Assembly (NCBI GenBank): GCA_964492365.1
Contig: CAZBKA010000023.1
Location: forward strand, 1 to 30,246
Direction: 5' to 3'
DNA length: 30,246 nucleotides
DNA from: JAGLTN01 sp035403325
Lineage (GTDB): Bacteria > Planctomycetota > Phycisphaerae > Sedimentisphaerales > Anaerobacaceae
The position numbers and the translations under genes were made by a program. This document shows positions 15,848 through 23,647 of the stretch, piece after piece (position 1 is the first letter of the stretch; every line of letters starts with the position of its first letter). The notes under the pieces were generated by a model, which was not told the DNA's origin, did no database searches, and saw nothing but the letters and a program-made list of their open reading frames with translations.

Positions 15848-16413
15848 TGTATTACTAATTCCTTAAACAGGATACGTTTTAATTGTGGTTTTGCATCTGG
15901 GAATAGTTTTTCATTTAACATTTGACACAGGTAAGCCTGAATTCTGTTGAGGTTTTTGTCGCCTTGAATATCTTCGAGTCCAAGGCCCGCAAAATAGACA
16001 GTCAGCCAGTCTTTAATAGGGTAACTCTTTTCTTTTAAGAACTCAGTGCCTTTTAGCTGGTTAACTTCAGGACTTACTTCAATAATCAGAGTGACCATTA
16101 CATATCTTGTAGAACCAGGTTCATTAAGGTTTGCAATTACTGGCTCCAGTTCGAAGTACCAGCTATTGTTAGAGTTGCCATCGGTGGCTTTTGTTGTTAA
16201 TTCTTTGAGTGGATCAGTTTTTTCAGGTTCCGGAGTTTTAGTTTCTTCGGTTGAGCTTACACTGCCGAAAATATTACCAATGCCGAGGCCGGCGCCGGCA
16301 CAGATTATTATTACCAACAACATAACTATCCATATTAAAATTGATTTTTTTTTACCAACACCCTCCTTAGGAGCGGTTTTTTTTTCTTGTTCGGTTTGTT
16401 TTTCTTTTTCCAT
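15844..16413 (-). CDS. fliL: Flagellar basal body-associated protein FliL
   Basis: 189 aa. Single-pass inner-membrane protein that forms a ring around the stator units. A Lys/Glu-rich cytoplasmic N-terminus (1-23) is followed by a membrane helix (about 24-46), an acidic Pro linker and the periplasmic FliL domain (about 83-189: WYFELEPVIANLNEPGSTRY, VMVTLIIEVS, and the C-terminal LFPDAKPQLKRILFKELVIQ). All typical. ATGA overlap with fliM indicates translational coupling; it starts 14 bases after the second sigma54 activator gene. Confidence 0.93.
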   Translation of the reverse strand: MEKEKQTEQEKKTAPKEGVGKKKSILIWIVMLLVIIICAGAGLGIGNIFGSVSSTEETKTPEPEKTDPLKELTTKATDGNSNNSWYFELEPVIANLNEPGSTRYVMVTLIIEVSPEVNQLKGTEFLKEKSYPIKDWLTVYFAGLGLEDIQGDKNLNRIQAYLCQMLNEKLFPDAKPQLKRILFKELVIQ

Positions 16414-16427
16414 AATTTCTTTTTACC

Positions 16428-17864
16428 TTATAGTATCTGTGCAGGTTGCATATATTCTTGACTGCGGTATCTTTTCATTTTATCTCTGAGAGTTCTGTCG
16501 CTTATTCCTAATATTTTTGCAGCTCTTGTCTGGTTGCCGGAGTTTTGTTTGAGCGTTTCGATAATTGCATTTTGTTCTATTCGTTCAAGCGGTATCGAGC
16601 CTATGCTTGTGATATCTGCATTATTCTGTGCATTAGACAGCATCGTAGAATTTGTGTTACCTAGTTGCGGCAAGGGCTGAACTTGATCGAACATCCAAGA
16701 TGCATCAGCCAGCGATAAAGTCGGACCTGTTCCGAGTATAAGTGAAGTTCTGACAATGTTTCTAAGCTGGCGAATGTTGCCTGGCCATTGATGGTTTTTA
16801 AATAATTTGATCAATTCGGGTGCAAGTTTTTCTATTCTTCGTTTTGACTGTGGTGCGTAAAGGTTTACGAAATGCCACGTTAACTCTTCAATGTCATCAT
16901 TTCTTTCCCTGAGAGGCGGAACCGAAAGTCTGATTCCACAAAGGCGGTAATAAAGGTCCTGGCGAAAACTGCCTTGCTGGATAAGCATTGGTATGTCTTT
17001 ATTTGTTGTACTGATGACCCGAACGTCAACTGGTATATTTATATTTCCACCGACGCGTTCGAAATCCTGTTCTTCAAGGACACGTAAGAGCTTTGCTTGA
17101 AATTTTAATGGGGCTTCTGTTATTTCGTCGAGCAGTAATGTTCCGCTGTCAGCGAGTTCAAAGCGTCCTTTTCTTTGATTGAAAGCCCCTGTAAAAGCTC
17201 CTTTTTCATGGCCGAAAAGCTCACTTTCAGCAAGGCTGTCATTTAGTGCAGCGCAGTTAACCTTTATATATGGCCCCGAAGCCCTATTGCTTTTATGATG
17301 TATTAGGCTTGCGATGAGTTCTTTTCCTGTTCCACTTTCGCCAAAGATTAAGACTGGCGTGGTAGTAGGGGCGAGTTTTTTTACAAGTTCAATAGTCTGG
17401 TTCAGTTTCGTACTTTTTCCTACGATGTTTACCTCGGTTCCGAGTGAAGCAACAGTTTCTATTTTATGAGACGGCAGGTAGGTGTCTATAATATTTTCTA
17501 TCTTAATTTTGTTCGTTCCCTGGGAGACAAAATCACTATAACCGGCTTTGATAGCATTGACGGCAAATTCTATTAAACCGGAATTTTCGTTTTCTAATTT
17601 TTTTATTATTTTTATAACTGTAGTTTGAGGTATTGCTTTCTTGAAAATATTAAGCAAATCAAACTGATTGTAATTATCTTGCAGAGTACAATCAAATATC
17701 AGGTTGAAGTAATGCCTTTCGAGCAGGTTGGTGACTTGCCCGGTTTTGCTTACGATCCCGTGGACGCCTTTGATGGCTAAAGTCTCAAGAATAATTTTAG
17801 TGAGAGTGTAGTCATCACTAACTATCAAAGCTTTGCGAGTTATTTCATTTTTTGGGGTTTTCAT
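16428..17864 (-). CDS. Sigma54-dependent transcriptional activator (FlrC/FleR/NtrC type) in flagellar operon
   Basis: 478 aa. N-terminal receiver-like domain (1-125) keeps an acidic pair (Asp17, Asp18) and an Asp at the phosphorylation position (Asp58 in LIFDCT), but the conserved Thr/Ser and the terminal Lys-Pro are not recognisable. Central AAA+ domain: Walker A GESGTGKE (175-182), GAFTGA sigma54-contact loop (222-227), Walker B LLLDE (243-247), and arginine-containing RFELADSG. A Fis-type helix-turn-helix ends the protein (NQTRAAKILGISDRTLRDKM, about 445-465). It activates sigma54 promoters by ATP hydrolysis. Its place between the TPR genes and fliL suggests the FlrC/FleR role; no sensor kinase gene is adjacent. 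Confidence 0.93.
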   Translation of the reverse strand: MKTPKNEITRKALIVSDDYTLTKIILETLAIKGVHGIVSKTGQVTNLLERHYFNLIFDCTLQDNYNQFDLLNIFKKAIPQTTVIKIIKKLENENSGLIEFAVNAIKAGYSDFVSQGTNKIKIENIIDTYLPSHKIETVASLGTEVNIVGKSTKLNQTIELVKKLAPTTTPVLIFGESGTGKELIASLIHHKSNRASGPYIKVNCAALNDSLAESELFGHEKGAFTGAFNQRKGRFELADSGTLLLDEITEAPLKFQAKLLRVLEEQDFERVGGNINIPVDVRVISTTNKDIPMLIQQGSFRQDLYYRLCGIRLSVPPLRERNDDIEELTWHFVNLYAPQSKRRIEKLAPELIKLFKNHQWPGNIRQLRNIVRTSLILGTGPTLSLADASWMFDQVQPLPQLGNTNSTMLSNAQNNADITSIGSIPLERIEQNAIIETLKQNSGNQTRAAKILGISDRTLRDKMKRYRSQEYMQPAQIL

Positions 17865-17879
17865 TTTCAGTATAATGCC

Positions 17880-18836
17880 TTACTCCACCAGAAAACTACT
17901 TTTTCTGATAAGCCCTTGTGGATCATCGTTTAAATACCAATTGAGCAGTTCTATTTGGTCCTTGGCAAATTCTGCCCATTCGCAGTGTGGAAAATCTGTT
18001 ATCAGTGCTTTGTAGTATTCGATGGCTTTTGAATAATCAGTATTTCTTAAACAATTTGCTGTCTGAAAAAGTATCCAGGATTTGGTTTCCTCGTCATTTT
18101 TGTCTGTAGTATCAAGAGCTTGTTTATAGAATACATAAGCCTCCGACAACATGCCGCATTCAAACATTATTTCACCAAGTTCAAAAAAACTGTTAAATGA
18201 CTCAGGATTATTAATTAAATCATTGACCAATTTTATAGTTTCAGCTTTTAGGTTGACATGTTTTTTGCTATCAGCAAAGTTATTTTTGGTGAAATTGCCA
18301 TTATCTATTGTAAACGATTCATAAGGCTCTTTAAAAATCTTATTGACTTCGTTTTGCAATATATCATTGTTGGTGTTTTGGGGAAGTTTTTTTTCAGAAT
18401 TTGTTTTTTCCTTTTTGGCTCCTAGATGGATAGCCGATGATTTCTTGATTTTTACAGAATTGATCTGGTCAATTAAATTTTTGAGTTCAGATTTGCTTTC
18501 GCTGTTATTTTCCACAGGAGTAGTTATTCGCGCCGATGTAAGTGCGTCTGAGACAGTGTCATTTGCGGCAAAATTTGCGGGCGAGGTTGAATTCTCCTGG
18601 ATTTTTATAGCTACAGGTTTAAGATCAAAAGTCATATCTTCTGGCTGTCTATTATTGTTTTTGTTTTCATTGAGATGTGCATCCATGATATCAGTTGGAT
18701 CAAGATTGTTTTTTTGTAGCTCCGCAAGTGTCCAATTTGCTGATAAAATAATAACAGCAAAGCAAAGCCAGACAACAGATATAGAAGGACTATCTGTGTT
18801 TCTTTTTTTATATTTGATAACTTTTTTACGGTTCAT
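17880..18836 (-). CDS. Exported or membrane-anchored TPR protein in flagellar operon
   Basis: 318 aa. A basic N-terminus (MNRKKVIKYKKRN) and a hydrophobic segment at 19-38 ending WTLAE act as signal peptide or anchor, so the rest is predicted outside the inner membrane. Residues 40-200 are low-complexity and probably disordered. The C-terminal about 100 residues hold TPR-type helix pairs (FFELGEIMFECGMLSEAYVF; TANCLRNTDYSKAIEYYKAL). No family name can be given. It starts 11 bases after the large TPR gene, so both are likely co-transcribed from the sigma54 promoter. TPR scaffold proteins such as Campylobacter PflA build the periplasmic part of some motors; that is an analogy only. Confidence 0.75.
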   Translation of the reverse strand: MNRKKVIKYKKRNTDSPSISVVWLCFAVIILSANWTLAELQKNNLDPTDIMDAHLNENKNNNRQPEDMTFDLKPVAIKIQENSTSPANFAANDTVSDALTSARITTPVENNSESKSELKNLIDQINSVKIKKSSAIHLGAKKEKTNSEKKLPQNTNNDILQNEVNKIFKEPYESFTIDNGNFTKNNFADSKKHVNLKAETIKLVNDLINNPESFNSFFELGEIMFECGMLSEAYVFYKQALDTTDKNDEETKSWILFQTANCLRNTDYSKAIEYYKALITDFPHCEWAEFAKDQIELLNWYLNDDPQGLIRKSSFLVE

Positions 18837-18847
18837 TTTGTACCCTA

Positions 18848-21361
18848 TTATTGCTCAGCCGGAATATAGTTTAAATCTTTTAACAAAACGGCAGCGGCAC
18901 TGTCATAATCATCTTTGTATTTATATGCTTCGGAAGCCAATTTTGAAGCTTTCTCTCTTGTTTGTTTGTTGGTATTTGCATCCATGATTTTTGAGCATAT
19001 CAATATTGTCTGATCAGGTTTGTTCTGATCAAACAATACCTGTGCGAGTTCAAGTTTTATTTGATCGGCATAATCTCCTGGCTCGACAATTGTAATTATC
19101 TTTGAAAGAATTTCTTCTGCTTTATTAAGGTTTCCCTGCGAGACATAGCATAGACTCATTTCAAGCATAACCTCAGATTTTAACTGTGGGTCTGAAATAT
19201 ATTCAGCTTTATCGGCTAACAGAAACAGGGATTTTTCGGTCAAACCTATTGATCTGAACACTTTGCTTTGAATGAGTAATATTTTTGTATATTGCACAGG
19301 AGAGAATTTTTCCAGAGGAATCTGTTCAACCTGTTTGATTGCGTTTACGAAATCTTTTTTCTGAATATAGCTGTCGATTAAGGCTAAAAGTGTTGTAAGA
19401 TACTGATCTTTTGAGTTGTTGTAATGCAGGGCTAATTTGAAGGAATCACACGCCTGCTGGTTTTTATTCAGGGCCAGTGAAGTTTGTCCAAAAATGTAAT
19501 TTGCCAGGTAGTACTCCTGTGTATCTTTGTTTTTGACTATTTTGAAATAATTATAAAACCATTGTTCCGCATTTTCATAATCTTTTTGTTCATAGAGAGA
19601 GTTTGCTGCTCCAAGGGCAGCATTGATCTGATAGTCTCTATTTACGCTCATGTAGTAGACTTTTTGATATCTTTTTGATGCCTGAGTATAATCCTTTGTT
19701 TTAAAATTTGTTTCTGCAAGATTGAGACATGCCTGGTCAGTTATAAGTGAATCAGGATATTGTTCAATGAGCTGATTTAGGTCCTGACTAACTCCGGCAT
19801 AGTCGAGAATCTGCGATTTTATTATGCTTGAGTGCAAAAGTGCATTTGGAGCAAAACTTGTATTAGAAAAACGGGAGGCAATGAGTTTGAATTCAGCAAT
19901 AGCATTTGGCAGATTATTTTGGGCTGTAAACAATTTACCCAGAGCGAAATGTGCATTTGGGATACGACTGTCATTATGATAAGTAAGTAAAAAGGCCTTC
20001 CAAAGGCTGATAGCTTCATTGTTTAGCAAAGATATATGTTCATCGACGGATTTATAATCCTCTAAGTCACAGATGTTAATTGAATTTGTGTCATCGACCT
20101 GTGCCATCAGAGAAGCACATCCGGCGGCAATTTTTGCTATTCGCTGTGGTGATTCAAATGGTATATATATAGTCACGGGTCTGTTGCGAATAGCAGAACT
20201 GATGACAGCAGAAGATTCACTGTTTGAAGATGCCCATGATATATTCAGCTTTGCGTTTGTAGCCAATCTTAACATTACATCTTCGGTCGGACAATCACGG
20301 CAAATAACGGTGAAAGATTCATCAGAGTTGTTTGATTCTGATTTTTCTATTCTTGGCATAAACAGAGCTTCATTAAGTTGCTCATATCCTGAACTTAAGA
20401 ATTTCATGAGATCTTGGTTTTGGAGATTGATAAAAGGGTCGTCGGCGCAATTGAAGCTTCTCCACATGTTTTCCGGCATATTTTCATCAGAGTTGCTCAA
20501 AGAAAGAATATCCAGAGTCATGGATTCAGCTATCAGGAAATGGCAGTCACTTTTAAAAGCCAGCAGCCATTTAGGATCAAAAGCAAGAGCGTCAGCTATA
20601 GCCAATGCCTGGTAAGCTCTAGTTCTGGCTTTTTTGTACTGTTTGTTATCAATGTCCATGAAGCACAGTTTATAATTTGCGAAAGCTTTTATTGCAGGCG
20701 AAGTGCTTTGCAAAGATTTTATTAGAAGGTCGTAGGCAGAATCGTAATCTGCAACAGCTTTTTTGCAGAAAGACATCTTGAGTCTGCATAAATCTCTTAA
20801 CATCTCATCATCTTTTGAGTTTAAGGTGTTGGGTATGGAGAATCTTTCAAATATGTTTTTATACATATCAAAGGCTTTTGCATAGTTTCTCTGTAAGTAT
20901 AATTTTTCAGCGTATTTAAGTGATACTGGTTCGGAAGGTATTTCGGATGGTTGTGTAAAAACATCCTGAGGCTGACTTGCAGTTGGAAGACTTCCAACTG
21001 GCAGTGATGGTGTTGATTTATTTGTGTTGATATCAACAGACGGTGTGGGATTTGCCGAGGCGGTGATAGTTTGGTGTGTAGTTTTATTTAGCAGGGTGGT
21101 CGATAGTATGCAAATTATTATTATTAAAAGAGTTATGATGGCTAAGGCCATTATTTTTGAGGTGATTGAGTAATGTCTTTTTGATGATTTTGTTTTTTTG
21201 CGGTTACCTTCAGGTTGTGAAAGGGTTTTGTGAAAATCTTCTGTGCCGACGAATACATCGCTTTCTGAAATTGAACCAGATGTACCTGTTACGAACATAT
21301 CTTCAGGTGATTCTATTGGTAGATCTTCACTGAAAAAAATTTTTTCTATTTCTTTTTCCAT
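18848..21361 (-). CDS. Large single-pass TPR protein with an STN-like insert, first gene of a sigma54 flagellar operon
   Basis: 837 aa from the ATG at 21361 (the frame can extend to a TTG two codons earlier). Residues 1-68 are an acidic then basic cytoplasmic tail; 69-91 is one membrane helix with Lys/Arg before it, so the C-terminal 740 residues should be periplasmic. Two TPR regions flank (about 145-290 and 440-830, e.g. NAHFALGKLFTAQNNLPNAI and YEQKDYENAEQWFYNYFKIV). Between them, at about 348-430, SFTVICRDCPTEDVMLRLAT, then LNISW, RPVTIYIPF and NSINICD have the pattern of a secretin/TonB N-terminal (STN/N0) domain. Topology resembles Campylobacter PflB; homology is not shown. No known family recognised. 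Confidence 0.8.
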   Translation of the reverse strand: MEKEIEKIFFSEDLPIESPEDMFVTGTSGSISESDVFVGTEDFHKTLSQPEGNRKKTKSSKRHYSITSKIMALAIITLLIIIICILSTTLLNKTTHQTITASANPTPSVDINTNKSTPSLPVGSLPTASQPQDVFTQPSEIPSEPVSLKYAEKLYLQRNYAKAFDMYKNIFERFSIPNTLNSKDDEMLRDLCRLKMSFCKKAVADYDSAYDLLIKSLQSTSPAIKAFANYKLCFMDIDNKQYKKARTRAYQALAIADALAFDPKWLLAFKSDCHFLIAESMTLDILSLSNSDENMPENMWRSFNCADDPFINLQNQDLMKFLSSGYEQLNEALFMPRIEKSESNNSDESFTVICRDCPTEDVMLRLATNAKLNISWASSNSESSAVISSAIRNRPVTIYIPFESPQRIAKIAAGCASLMAQVDDTNSINICDLEDYKSVDEHISLLNNEAISLWKAFLLTYHNDSRIPNAHFALGKLFTAQNNLPNAIAEFKLIASRFSNTSFAPNALLHSSIIKSQILDYAGVSQDLNQLIEQYPDSLITDQACLNLAETNFKTKDYTQASKRYQKVYYMSVNRDYQINAALGAANSLYEQKDYENAEQWFYNYFKIVKNKDTQEYYLANYIFGQTSLALNKNQQACDSFKLALHYNNSKDQYLTTLLALIDSYIQKKDFVNAIKQVEQIPLEKFSPVQYTKILLIQSKVFRSIGLTEKSLFLLADKAEYISDPQLKSEVMLEMSLCYVSQGNLNKAEEILSKIITIVEPGDYADQIKLELAQVLFDQNKPDQTILICSKIMDANTNKQTREKASKLASEAYKYKDDYDSAAAVLLKDLNYIPAEQ

Positions 21362-21376
21362 ATTCAACAGCCCATT

Positions 21377-21404
21377 AAACAGTATTTACCGGTTTATACT
21401 GTTT
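21377..21404. repeat. Palindrome in the leader of the large TPR gene
   Basis: AAACAGTAT (21377-21385) and ATACTGTTT (21396-21404) are perfect 9-bp complements; the 10 bases between contain the self-complementary ACCGGT in the exact centre. It lies between the predicted sigma54 start (about 21430) and the start codon, 16 bases before the ATG. It may be an operator or an mRNA hairpin near the ribosome site. Confidence 0.55.
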
Positions 21405-21440
21405 TTATAAAAATAACTTACACAACCTTCTATCTTTATG

Positions 21441-21456
21441 AGCAATAATTGTGCCA
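21441..21456 (-). promoter_or_regulatory. Sigma54 (-24/-12) promoter of the minus-strand flagellar operon
   Basis: On the minus strand: TGGCACAATTATTGCT. Against TGGCACG-N4-TTGCW only one base differs, and the GG-N10-GC spacing is exact. Transcription would start near 21430, about 70 bases before the large TPR gene, and can run through the second activator, fliL, fliM, fliN, flhA and fliA. Confidence 0.85.
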
Positions 21457-21625
21457 AATCTTAAATAGAGAAATGTTTTGCTTGTTTCTGTGTTTTTAGT
21501 GACGTTGAGAGTTGATTATAATCTTCTGATATTTTTTGATGATTTGTGTGTAAGAATTCTATACGAAAGCTGGAAGATTTTCTGACATTGTCTGATTATG
21601 GTTTGTGGTGCGGTTGTGTGGTAGA

Positions 21626-23047
21626 TTAAATTGCGACCTGCTGATCGTATATTTCTTCAGAGGCATTGTTTGGATATGAATCTTTTTCAAGATTGTATTG
21701 TTTAAGTTTGGCATATAGTGTTGCCCTGGTTATGCCAAGTAATGAAGCAGCACGAGTTTTTTGACCGCTGGTTTGTTGCAGAGCTTTGGCAATTAGTTCT
21801 TTTTCTGCTTTTGAAAGGGAGAAATCAATCACACTATCAGTATTTGGAACTATTTGTTCATTTGACTCCTGCATTTCTTCAGAATCAATAATTATGCTGC
21901 TCAAACCTATTTTTTCAGTCGTTTCAATCAGGATTGCCCTGTCTATCACGTTTTTTAATTCTCTGATGTTACCGGGCCAATGATATTTAGACAAGGCTTC
22001 AAGGGCCATTTTTGTTATTGAATTTATCTTACCTTTCTTATCCGGACATATCGTTGATGTCTTGACAAAATACATTGCGAGCAGTTCAATATCTTCATTT
22101 CTGCTAAGTGATCTAAGGGGAGCTAATTTGATTGGGCAGATATTTAATCTATAGTAGAGATCGCTTCTGAAACGGTTTTCTTTTACTTCTTTATATAAAT
22201 TTCGGTTGCTTGAAGCGATTATTGTTGCATTGCACTGTAAGTCTGCGACTCCACCAACTTTACGGAAATATTTTTCCTGCAGGACGCGAAGTAATTTTGC
22301 TTGTAGTTCGAGAGGCATTTCCGATATTTCATCTAGGAAGAGCGTTCCATTAGCCGCCAATTCAAGTAGTCCTGTTTTTTCTTTGTCAGCACCAGTGAAT
22401 GAGCCTTTGACGTGACCAAAAAGTTCACTTTCCAAAAGATTTGCAGTTAAGGCAGCGCAGTTTATTGCTACAAATTTTTCATTTGGGTGTCTTATGTTAT
22501 GAATTGCTTTTGCGGCGACTTCTTTGCCAGTGCCAGTTTCTCCAACAACGAGAACGGGGTTGCATTGACTCTGTGCAACCATTTTTATCATTTTCATGGT
22601 GTTTAAGGTCGAAGTGCTTCTGCCAACCAGTGAGGCTTTTGCGGCATGTTCGCAGGCGAAAAAAACATTTGTTTCTGATTCAGTTTTTTTATAATTATTT
22701 TTCAGTCTCGATGTAATCTTTTCCATTTCGAGATAATCGTGAGTACCCTTGAGGCAGCCTATGGCTCCCATCTCTATAAAAAATTCATGTTGGCTGCATT
22801 TTGTTTCTGCATTCGTTATGACGGCAATGGGAGTATTAAGATTTTTATGCTTCGAAGAGTTGAAAAAAGGTTCTATTGCAGAATTGTCAAATTGTGAATC
22901 AAAGATGACTAATTCAGGAGTGACAGACTTACATATGTCAATGGCCTCGCTTAAGCTATCAGCGAGGAACAATTGTTCACTAAACTTTCTTAATAAATTA
23001 TGAGTTGCCTCATCTTTTGTTATTGCGACTATTTTTTTCAGCAGCAT
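21626..23047 (-). CDS. Sigma54-dependent activator, probable flagellar master regulator (FlrA/FleQ position)
   Basis: 473 aa. Receiver-like N-terminus (1-120): Asp12/Glu13 acidic pair, Asp50 at the phospho-site (LVIFD), a Thr at 78, but the terminal Lys region (GCLKGTHD) is shifted, so control by phosphorylation is uncertain. AAA+ domain: Walker A GETGTGKE (169-176), sigma54-contact loop GSFTGA (215-220) instead of GAFTGA, Walker B LFLDE (236-240). A C-terminal Fis-type helix-turn-helix (QKTRAASLLGITRATLYAKL) is complete. The gene stands alone between the two sigma54 promoters, divergent from the flgD operon, as expected for a regulator of both. No sigma54 site was found upstream of it; a weak sigma70 promoter could not be pinned down. 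Confidence 0.92.
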   Translation of the reverse strand: MLLKKIVAITKDEATHNLLRKFSEQLFLADSLSEAIDICKSVTPELVIFDSQFDNSAIEPFFNSSKHKNLNTPIAVITNAETKCSQHEFFIEMGAIGCLKGTHDYLEMEKITSRLKNNYKKTESETNVFFACEHAAKASLVGRSTSTLNTMKMIKMVAQSQCNPVLVVGETGTGKEVAAKAIHNIRHPNEKFVAINCAALTANLLESELFGHVKGSFTGADKEKTGLLELAANGTLFLDEISEMPLELQAKLLRVLQEKYFRKVGGVADLQCNATIIASSNRNLYKEVKENRFRSDLYYRLNICPIKLAPLRSLSRNEDIELLAMYFVKTSTICPDKKGKINSITKMALEALSKYHWPGNIRELKNVIDRAILIETTEKIGLSSIIIDSEEMQESNEQIVPNTDSVIDFSLSKAEKELIAKALQQTSGQKTRAASLLGITRATLYAKLKQYNLEKDSYPNNASEEIYDQQVAI

Positions 23048-23419
23048 CTTTGGTTTTTAAGTCCCAGCGTTCTAAATAAATTACGTCGTACAGCTTTTAA
23101 ACTAATGTCCAATAACTCGACATAAACCTGTATTCGTCTTTAATTTTTTATCGGACAATATGAAATTTATGTTGTGTAATCATATGGGTTGACTTGAGTG
23201 ACATTGTTGTTTGTGTATTTGGGCAATGTTTTTATGGGACCTGATTTTGCGTTTGTACATAGATTTTTCTTAGCGGATTTTTCAAAATATTTTAAGGGGG
23301 CCAATGTTACCATGTCTTTAGCAATCGCAAATATTTTTTTTGTTTCAGGCTTATTGTTATAGGACCTTAAGGTGGTTTGACCGACAAAACATTTTGATTT
23401 TATTGTTTTTGCAAATTGC

Positions 23420-23453
23420 GGAGAGATTTTCTGAAGTGTAGGAAAATTTCTCC
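23420..23453 (+). repeat. Hairpin in the divergent regulatory region
   Basis: Arms GGAGAGATTTTC (23420-23431) and GAAAATTTCTCC (23442-23453) pair over 12 bp with one G-U pair around a 10-base loop. It lies 109 bases upstream of the sigma54 promoter. It is not directly followed by a T-run, but a T-rich stretch starts about 25 bases later. Confidence 0.45.
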
Positions 23454-23561
23454 TTTGGATTGATTTTGAACAAAAGCTTTTTGTTTGTATTTTTTTTATT
23501 CCACTCTTAAAGTTATATTATATAAGCAGTTAGGGTGGTATTTGATTAAGGAATGCTTTGA

Positions 23562-23577
23562 TGGCATGGTAATTGCT
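23562..23577 (+). promoter_or_regulatory. Sigma54 (-24/-12) promoter of the flgD operon
   Basis: TGGCATGGTAATTGCT: one mismatch to TGGCACG-N4-TTGCW, with exact GG-N10-GC spacing. The predicted start near 23590 gives a leader of about 58 bases to the flgD ATG. Confidence 0.85.
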
Positions 23578-23647
23578 ACATAGATAAGCAATGTTTTTAG
23601 CTATTAGAATATAATATTTTGGGTTAGTCGTTTTGAAAAGGTGAAAA

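Larger units (their letters stand above)
23048..23647. other. 600-base divergent regulatory region between flagellar operons
   Basis: No supported gene. Contains the sigma54 promoter at 23562-23577, a much weaker GG-N10-GC site at 23237-23250 (GGACCTGATTTTGC), a hairpin at 23420-23453 and a T-rich stretch at 23480-23499. A 16-codon hydrophobic ORF at 23312 was judged too short to call. The length leaves space for enhancer sites of the two activators. Confidence 0.6.

Noticed and set aside
21593..21601. TGACATTGT shared between both sigma54 promoter regions (also 23199-23207), as possible activator binding site
   Set aside because: One shared 9-mer between regions of this size is expected by chance, and the two copies lie at very different distances from their promoters (about 137 and 355 bases).
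23149..23156. TCCGATAA on the minus strand upstream of the 21626-23047 activator, resembling a sigma28 -10 element
   Set aside because: The nearest TAAATTT-like -35 element is only about 7 bases away instead of 11, so the pair does not make a sigma28 promoter.
23312..23362. 16-codon hydrophobic ORF (MSLAIANIFF...) after AAGGGGG
   Set aside because: Very short, built largely on a T-run, ribosome-site spacing about 11, and no way to separate it from chance.
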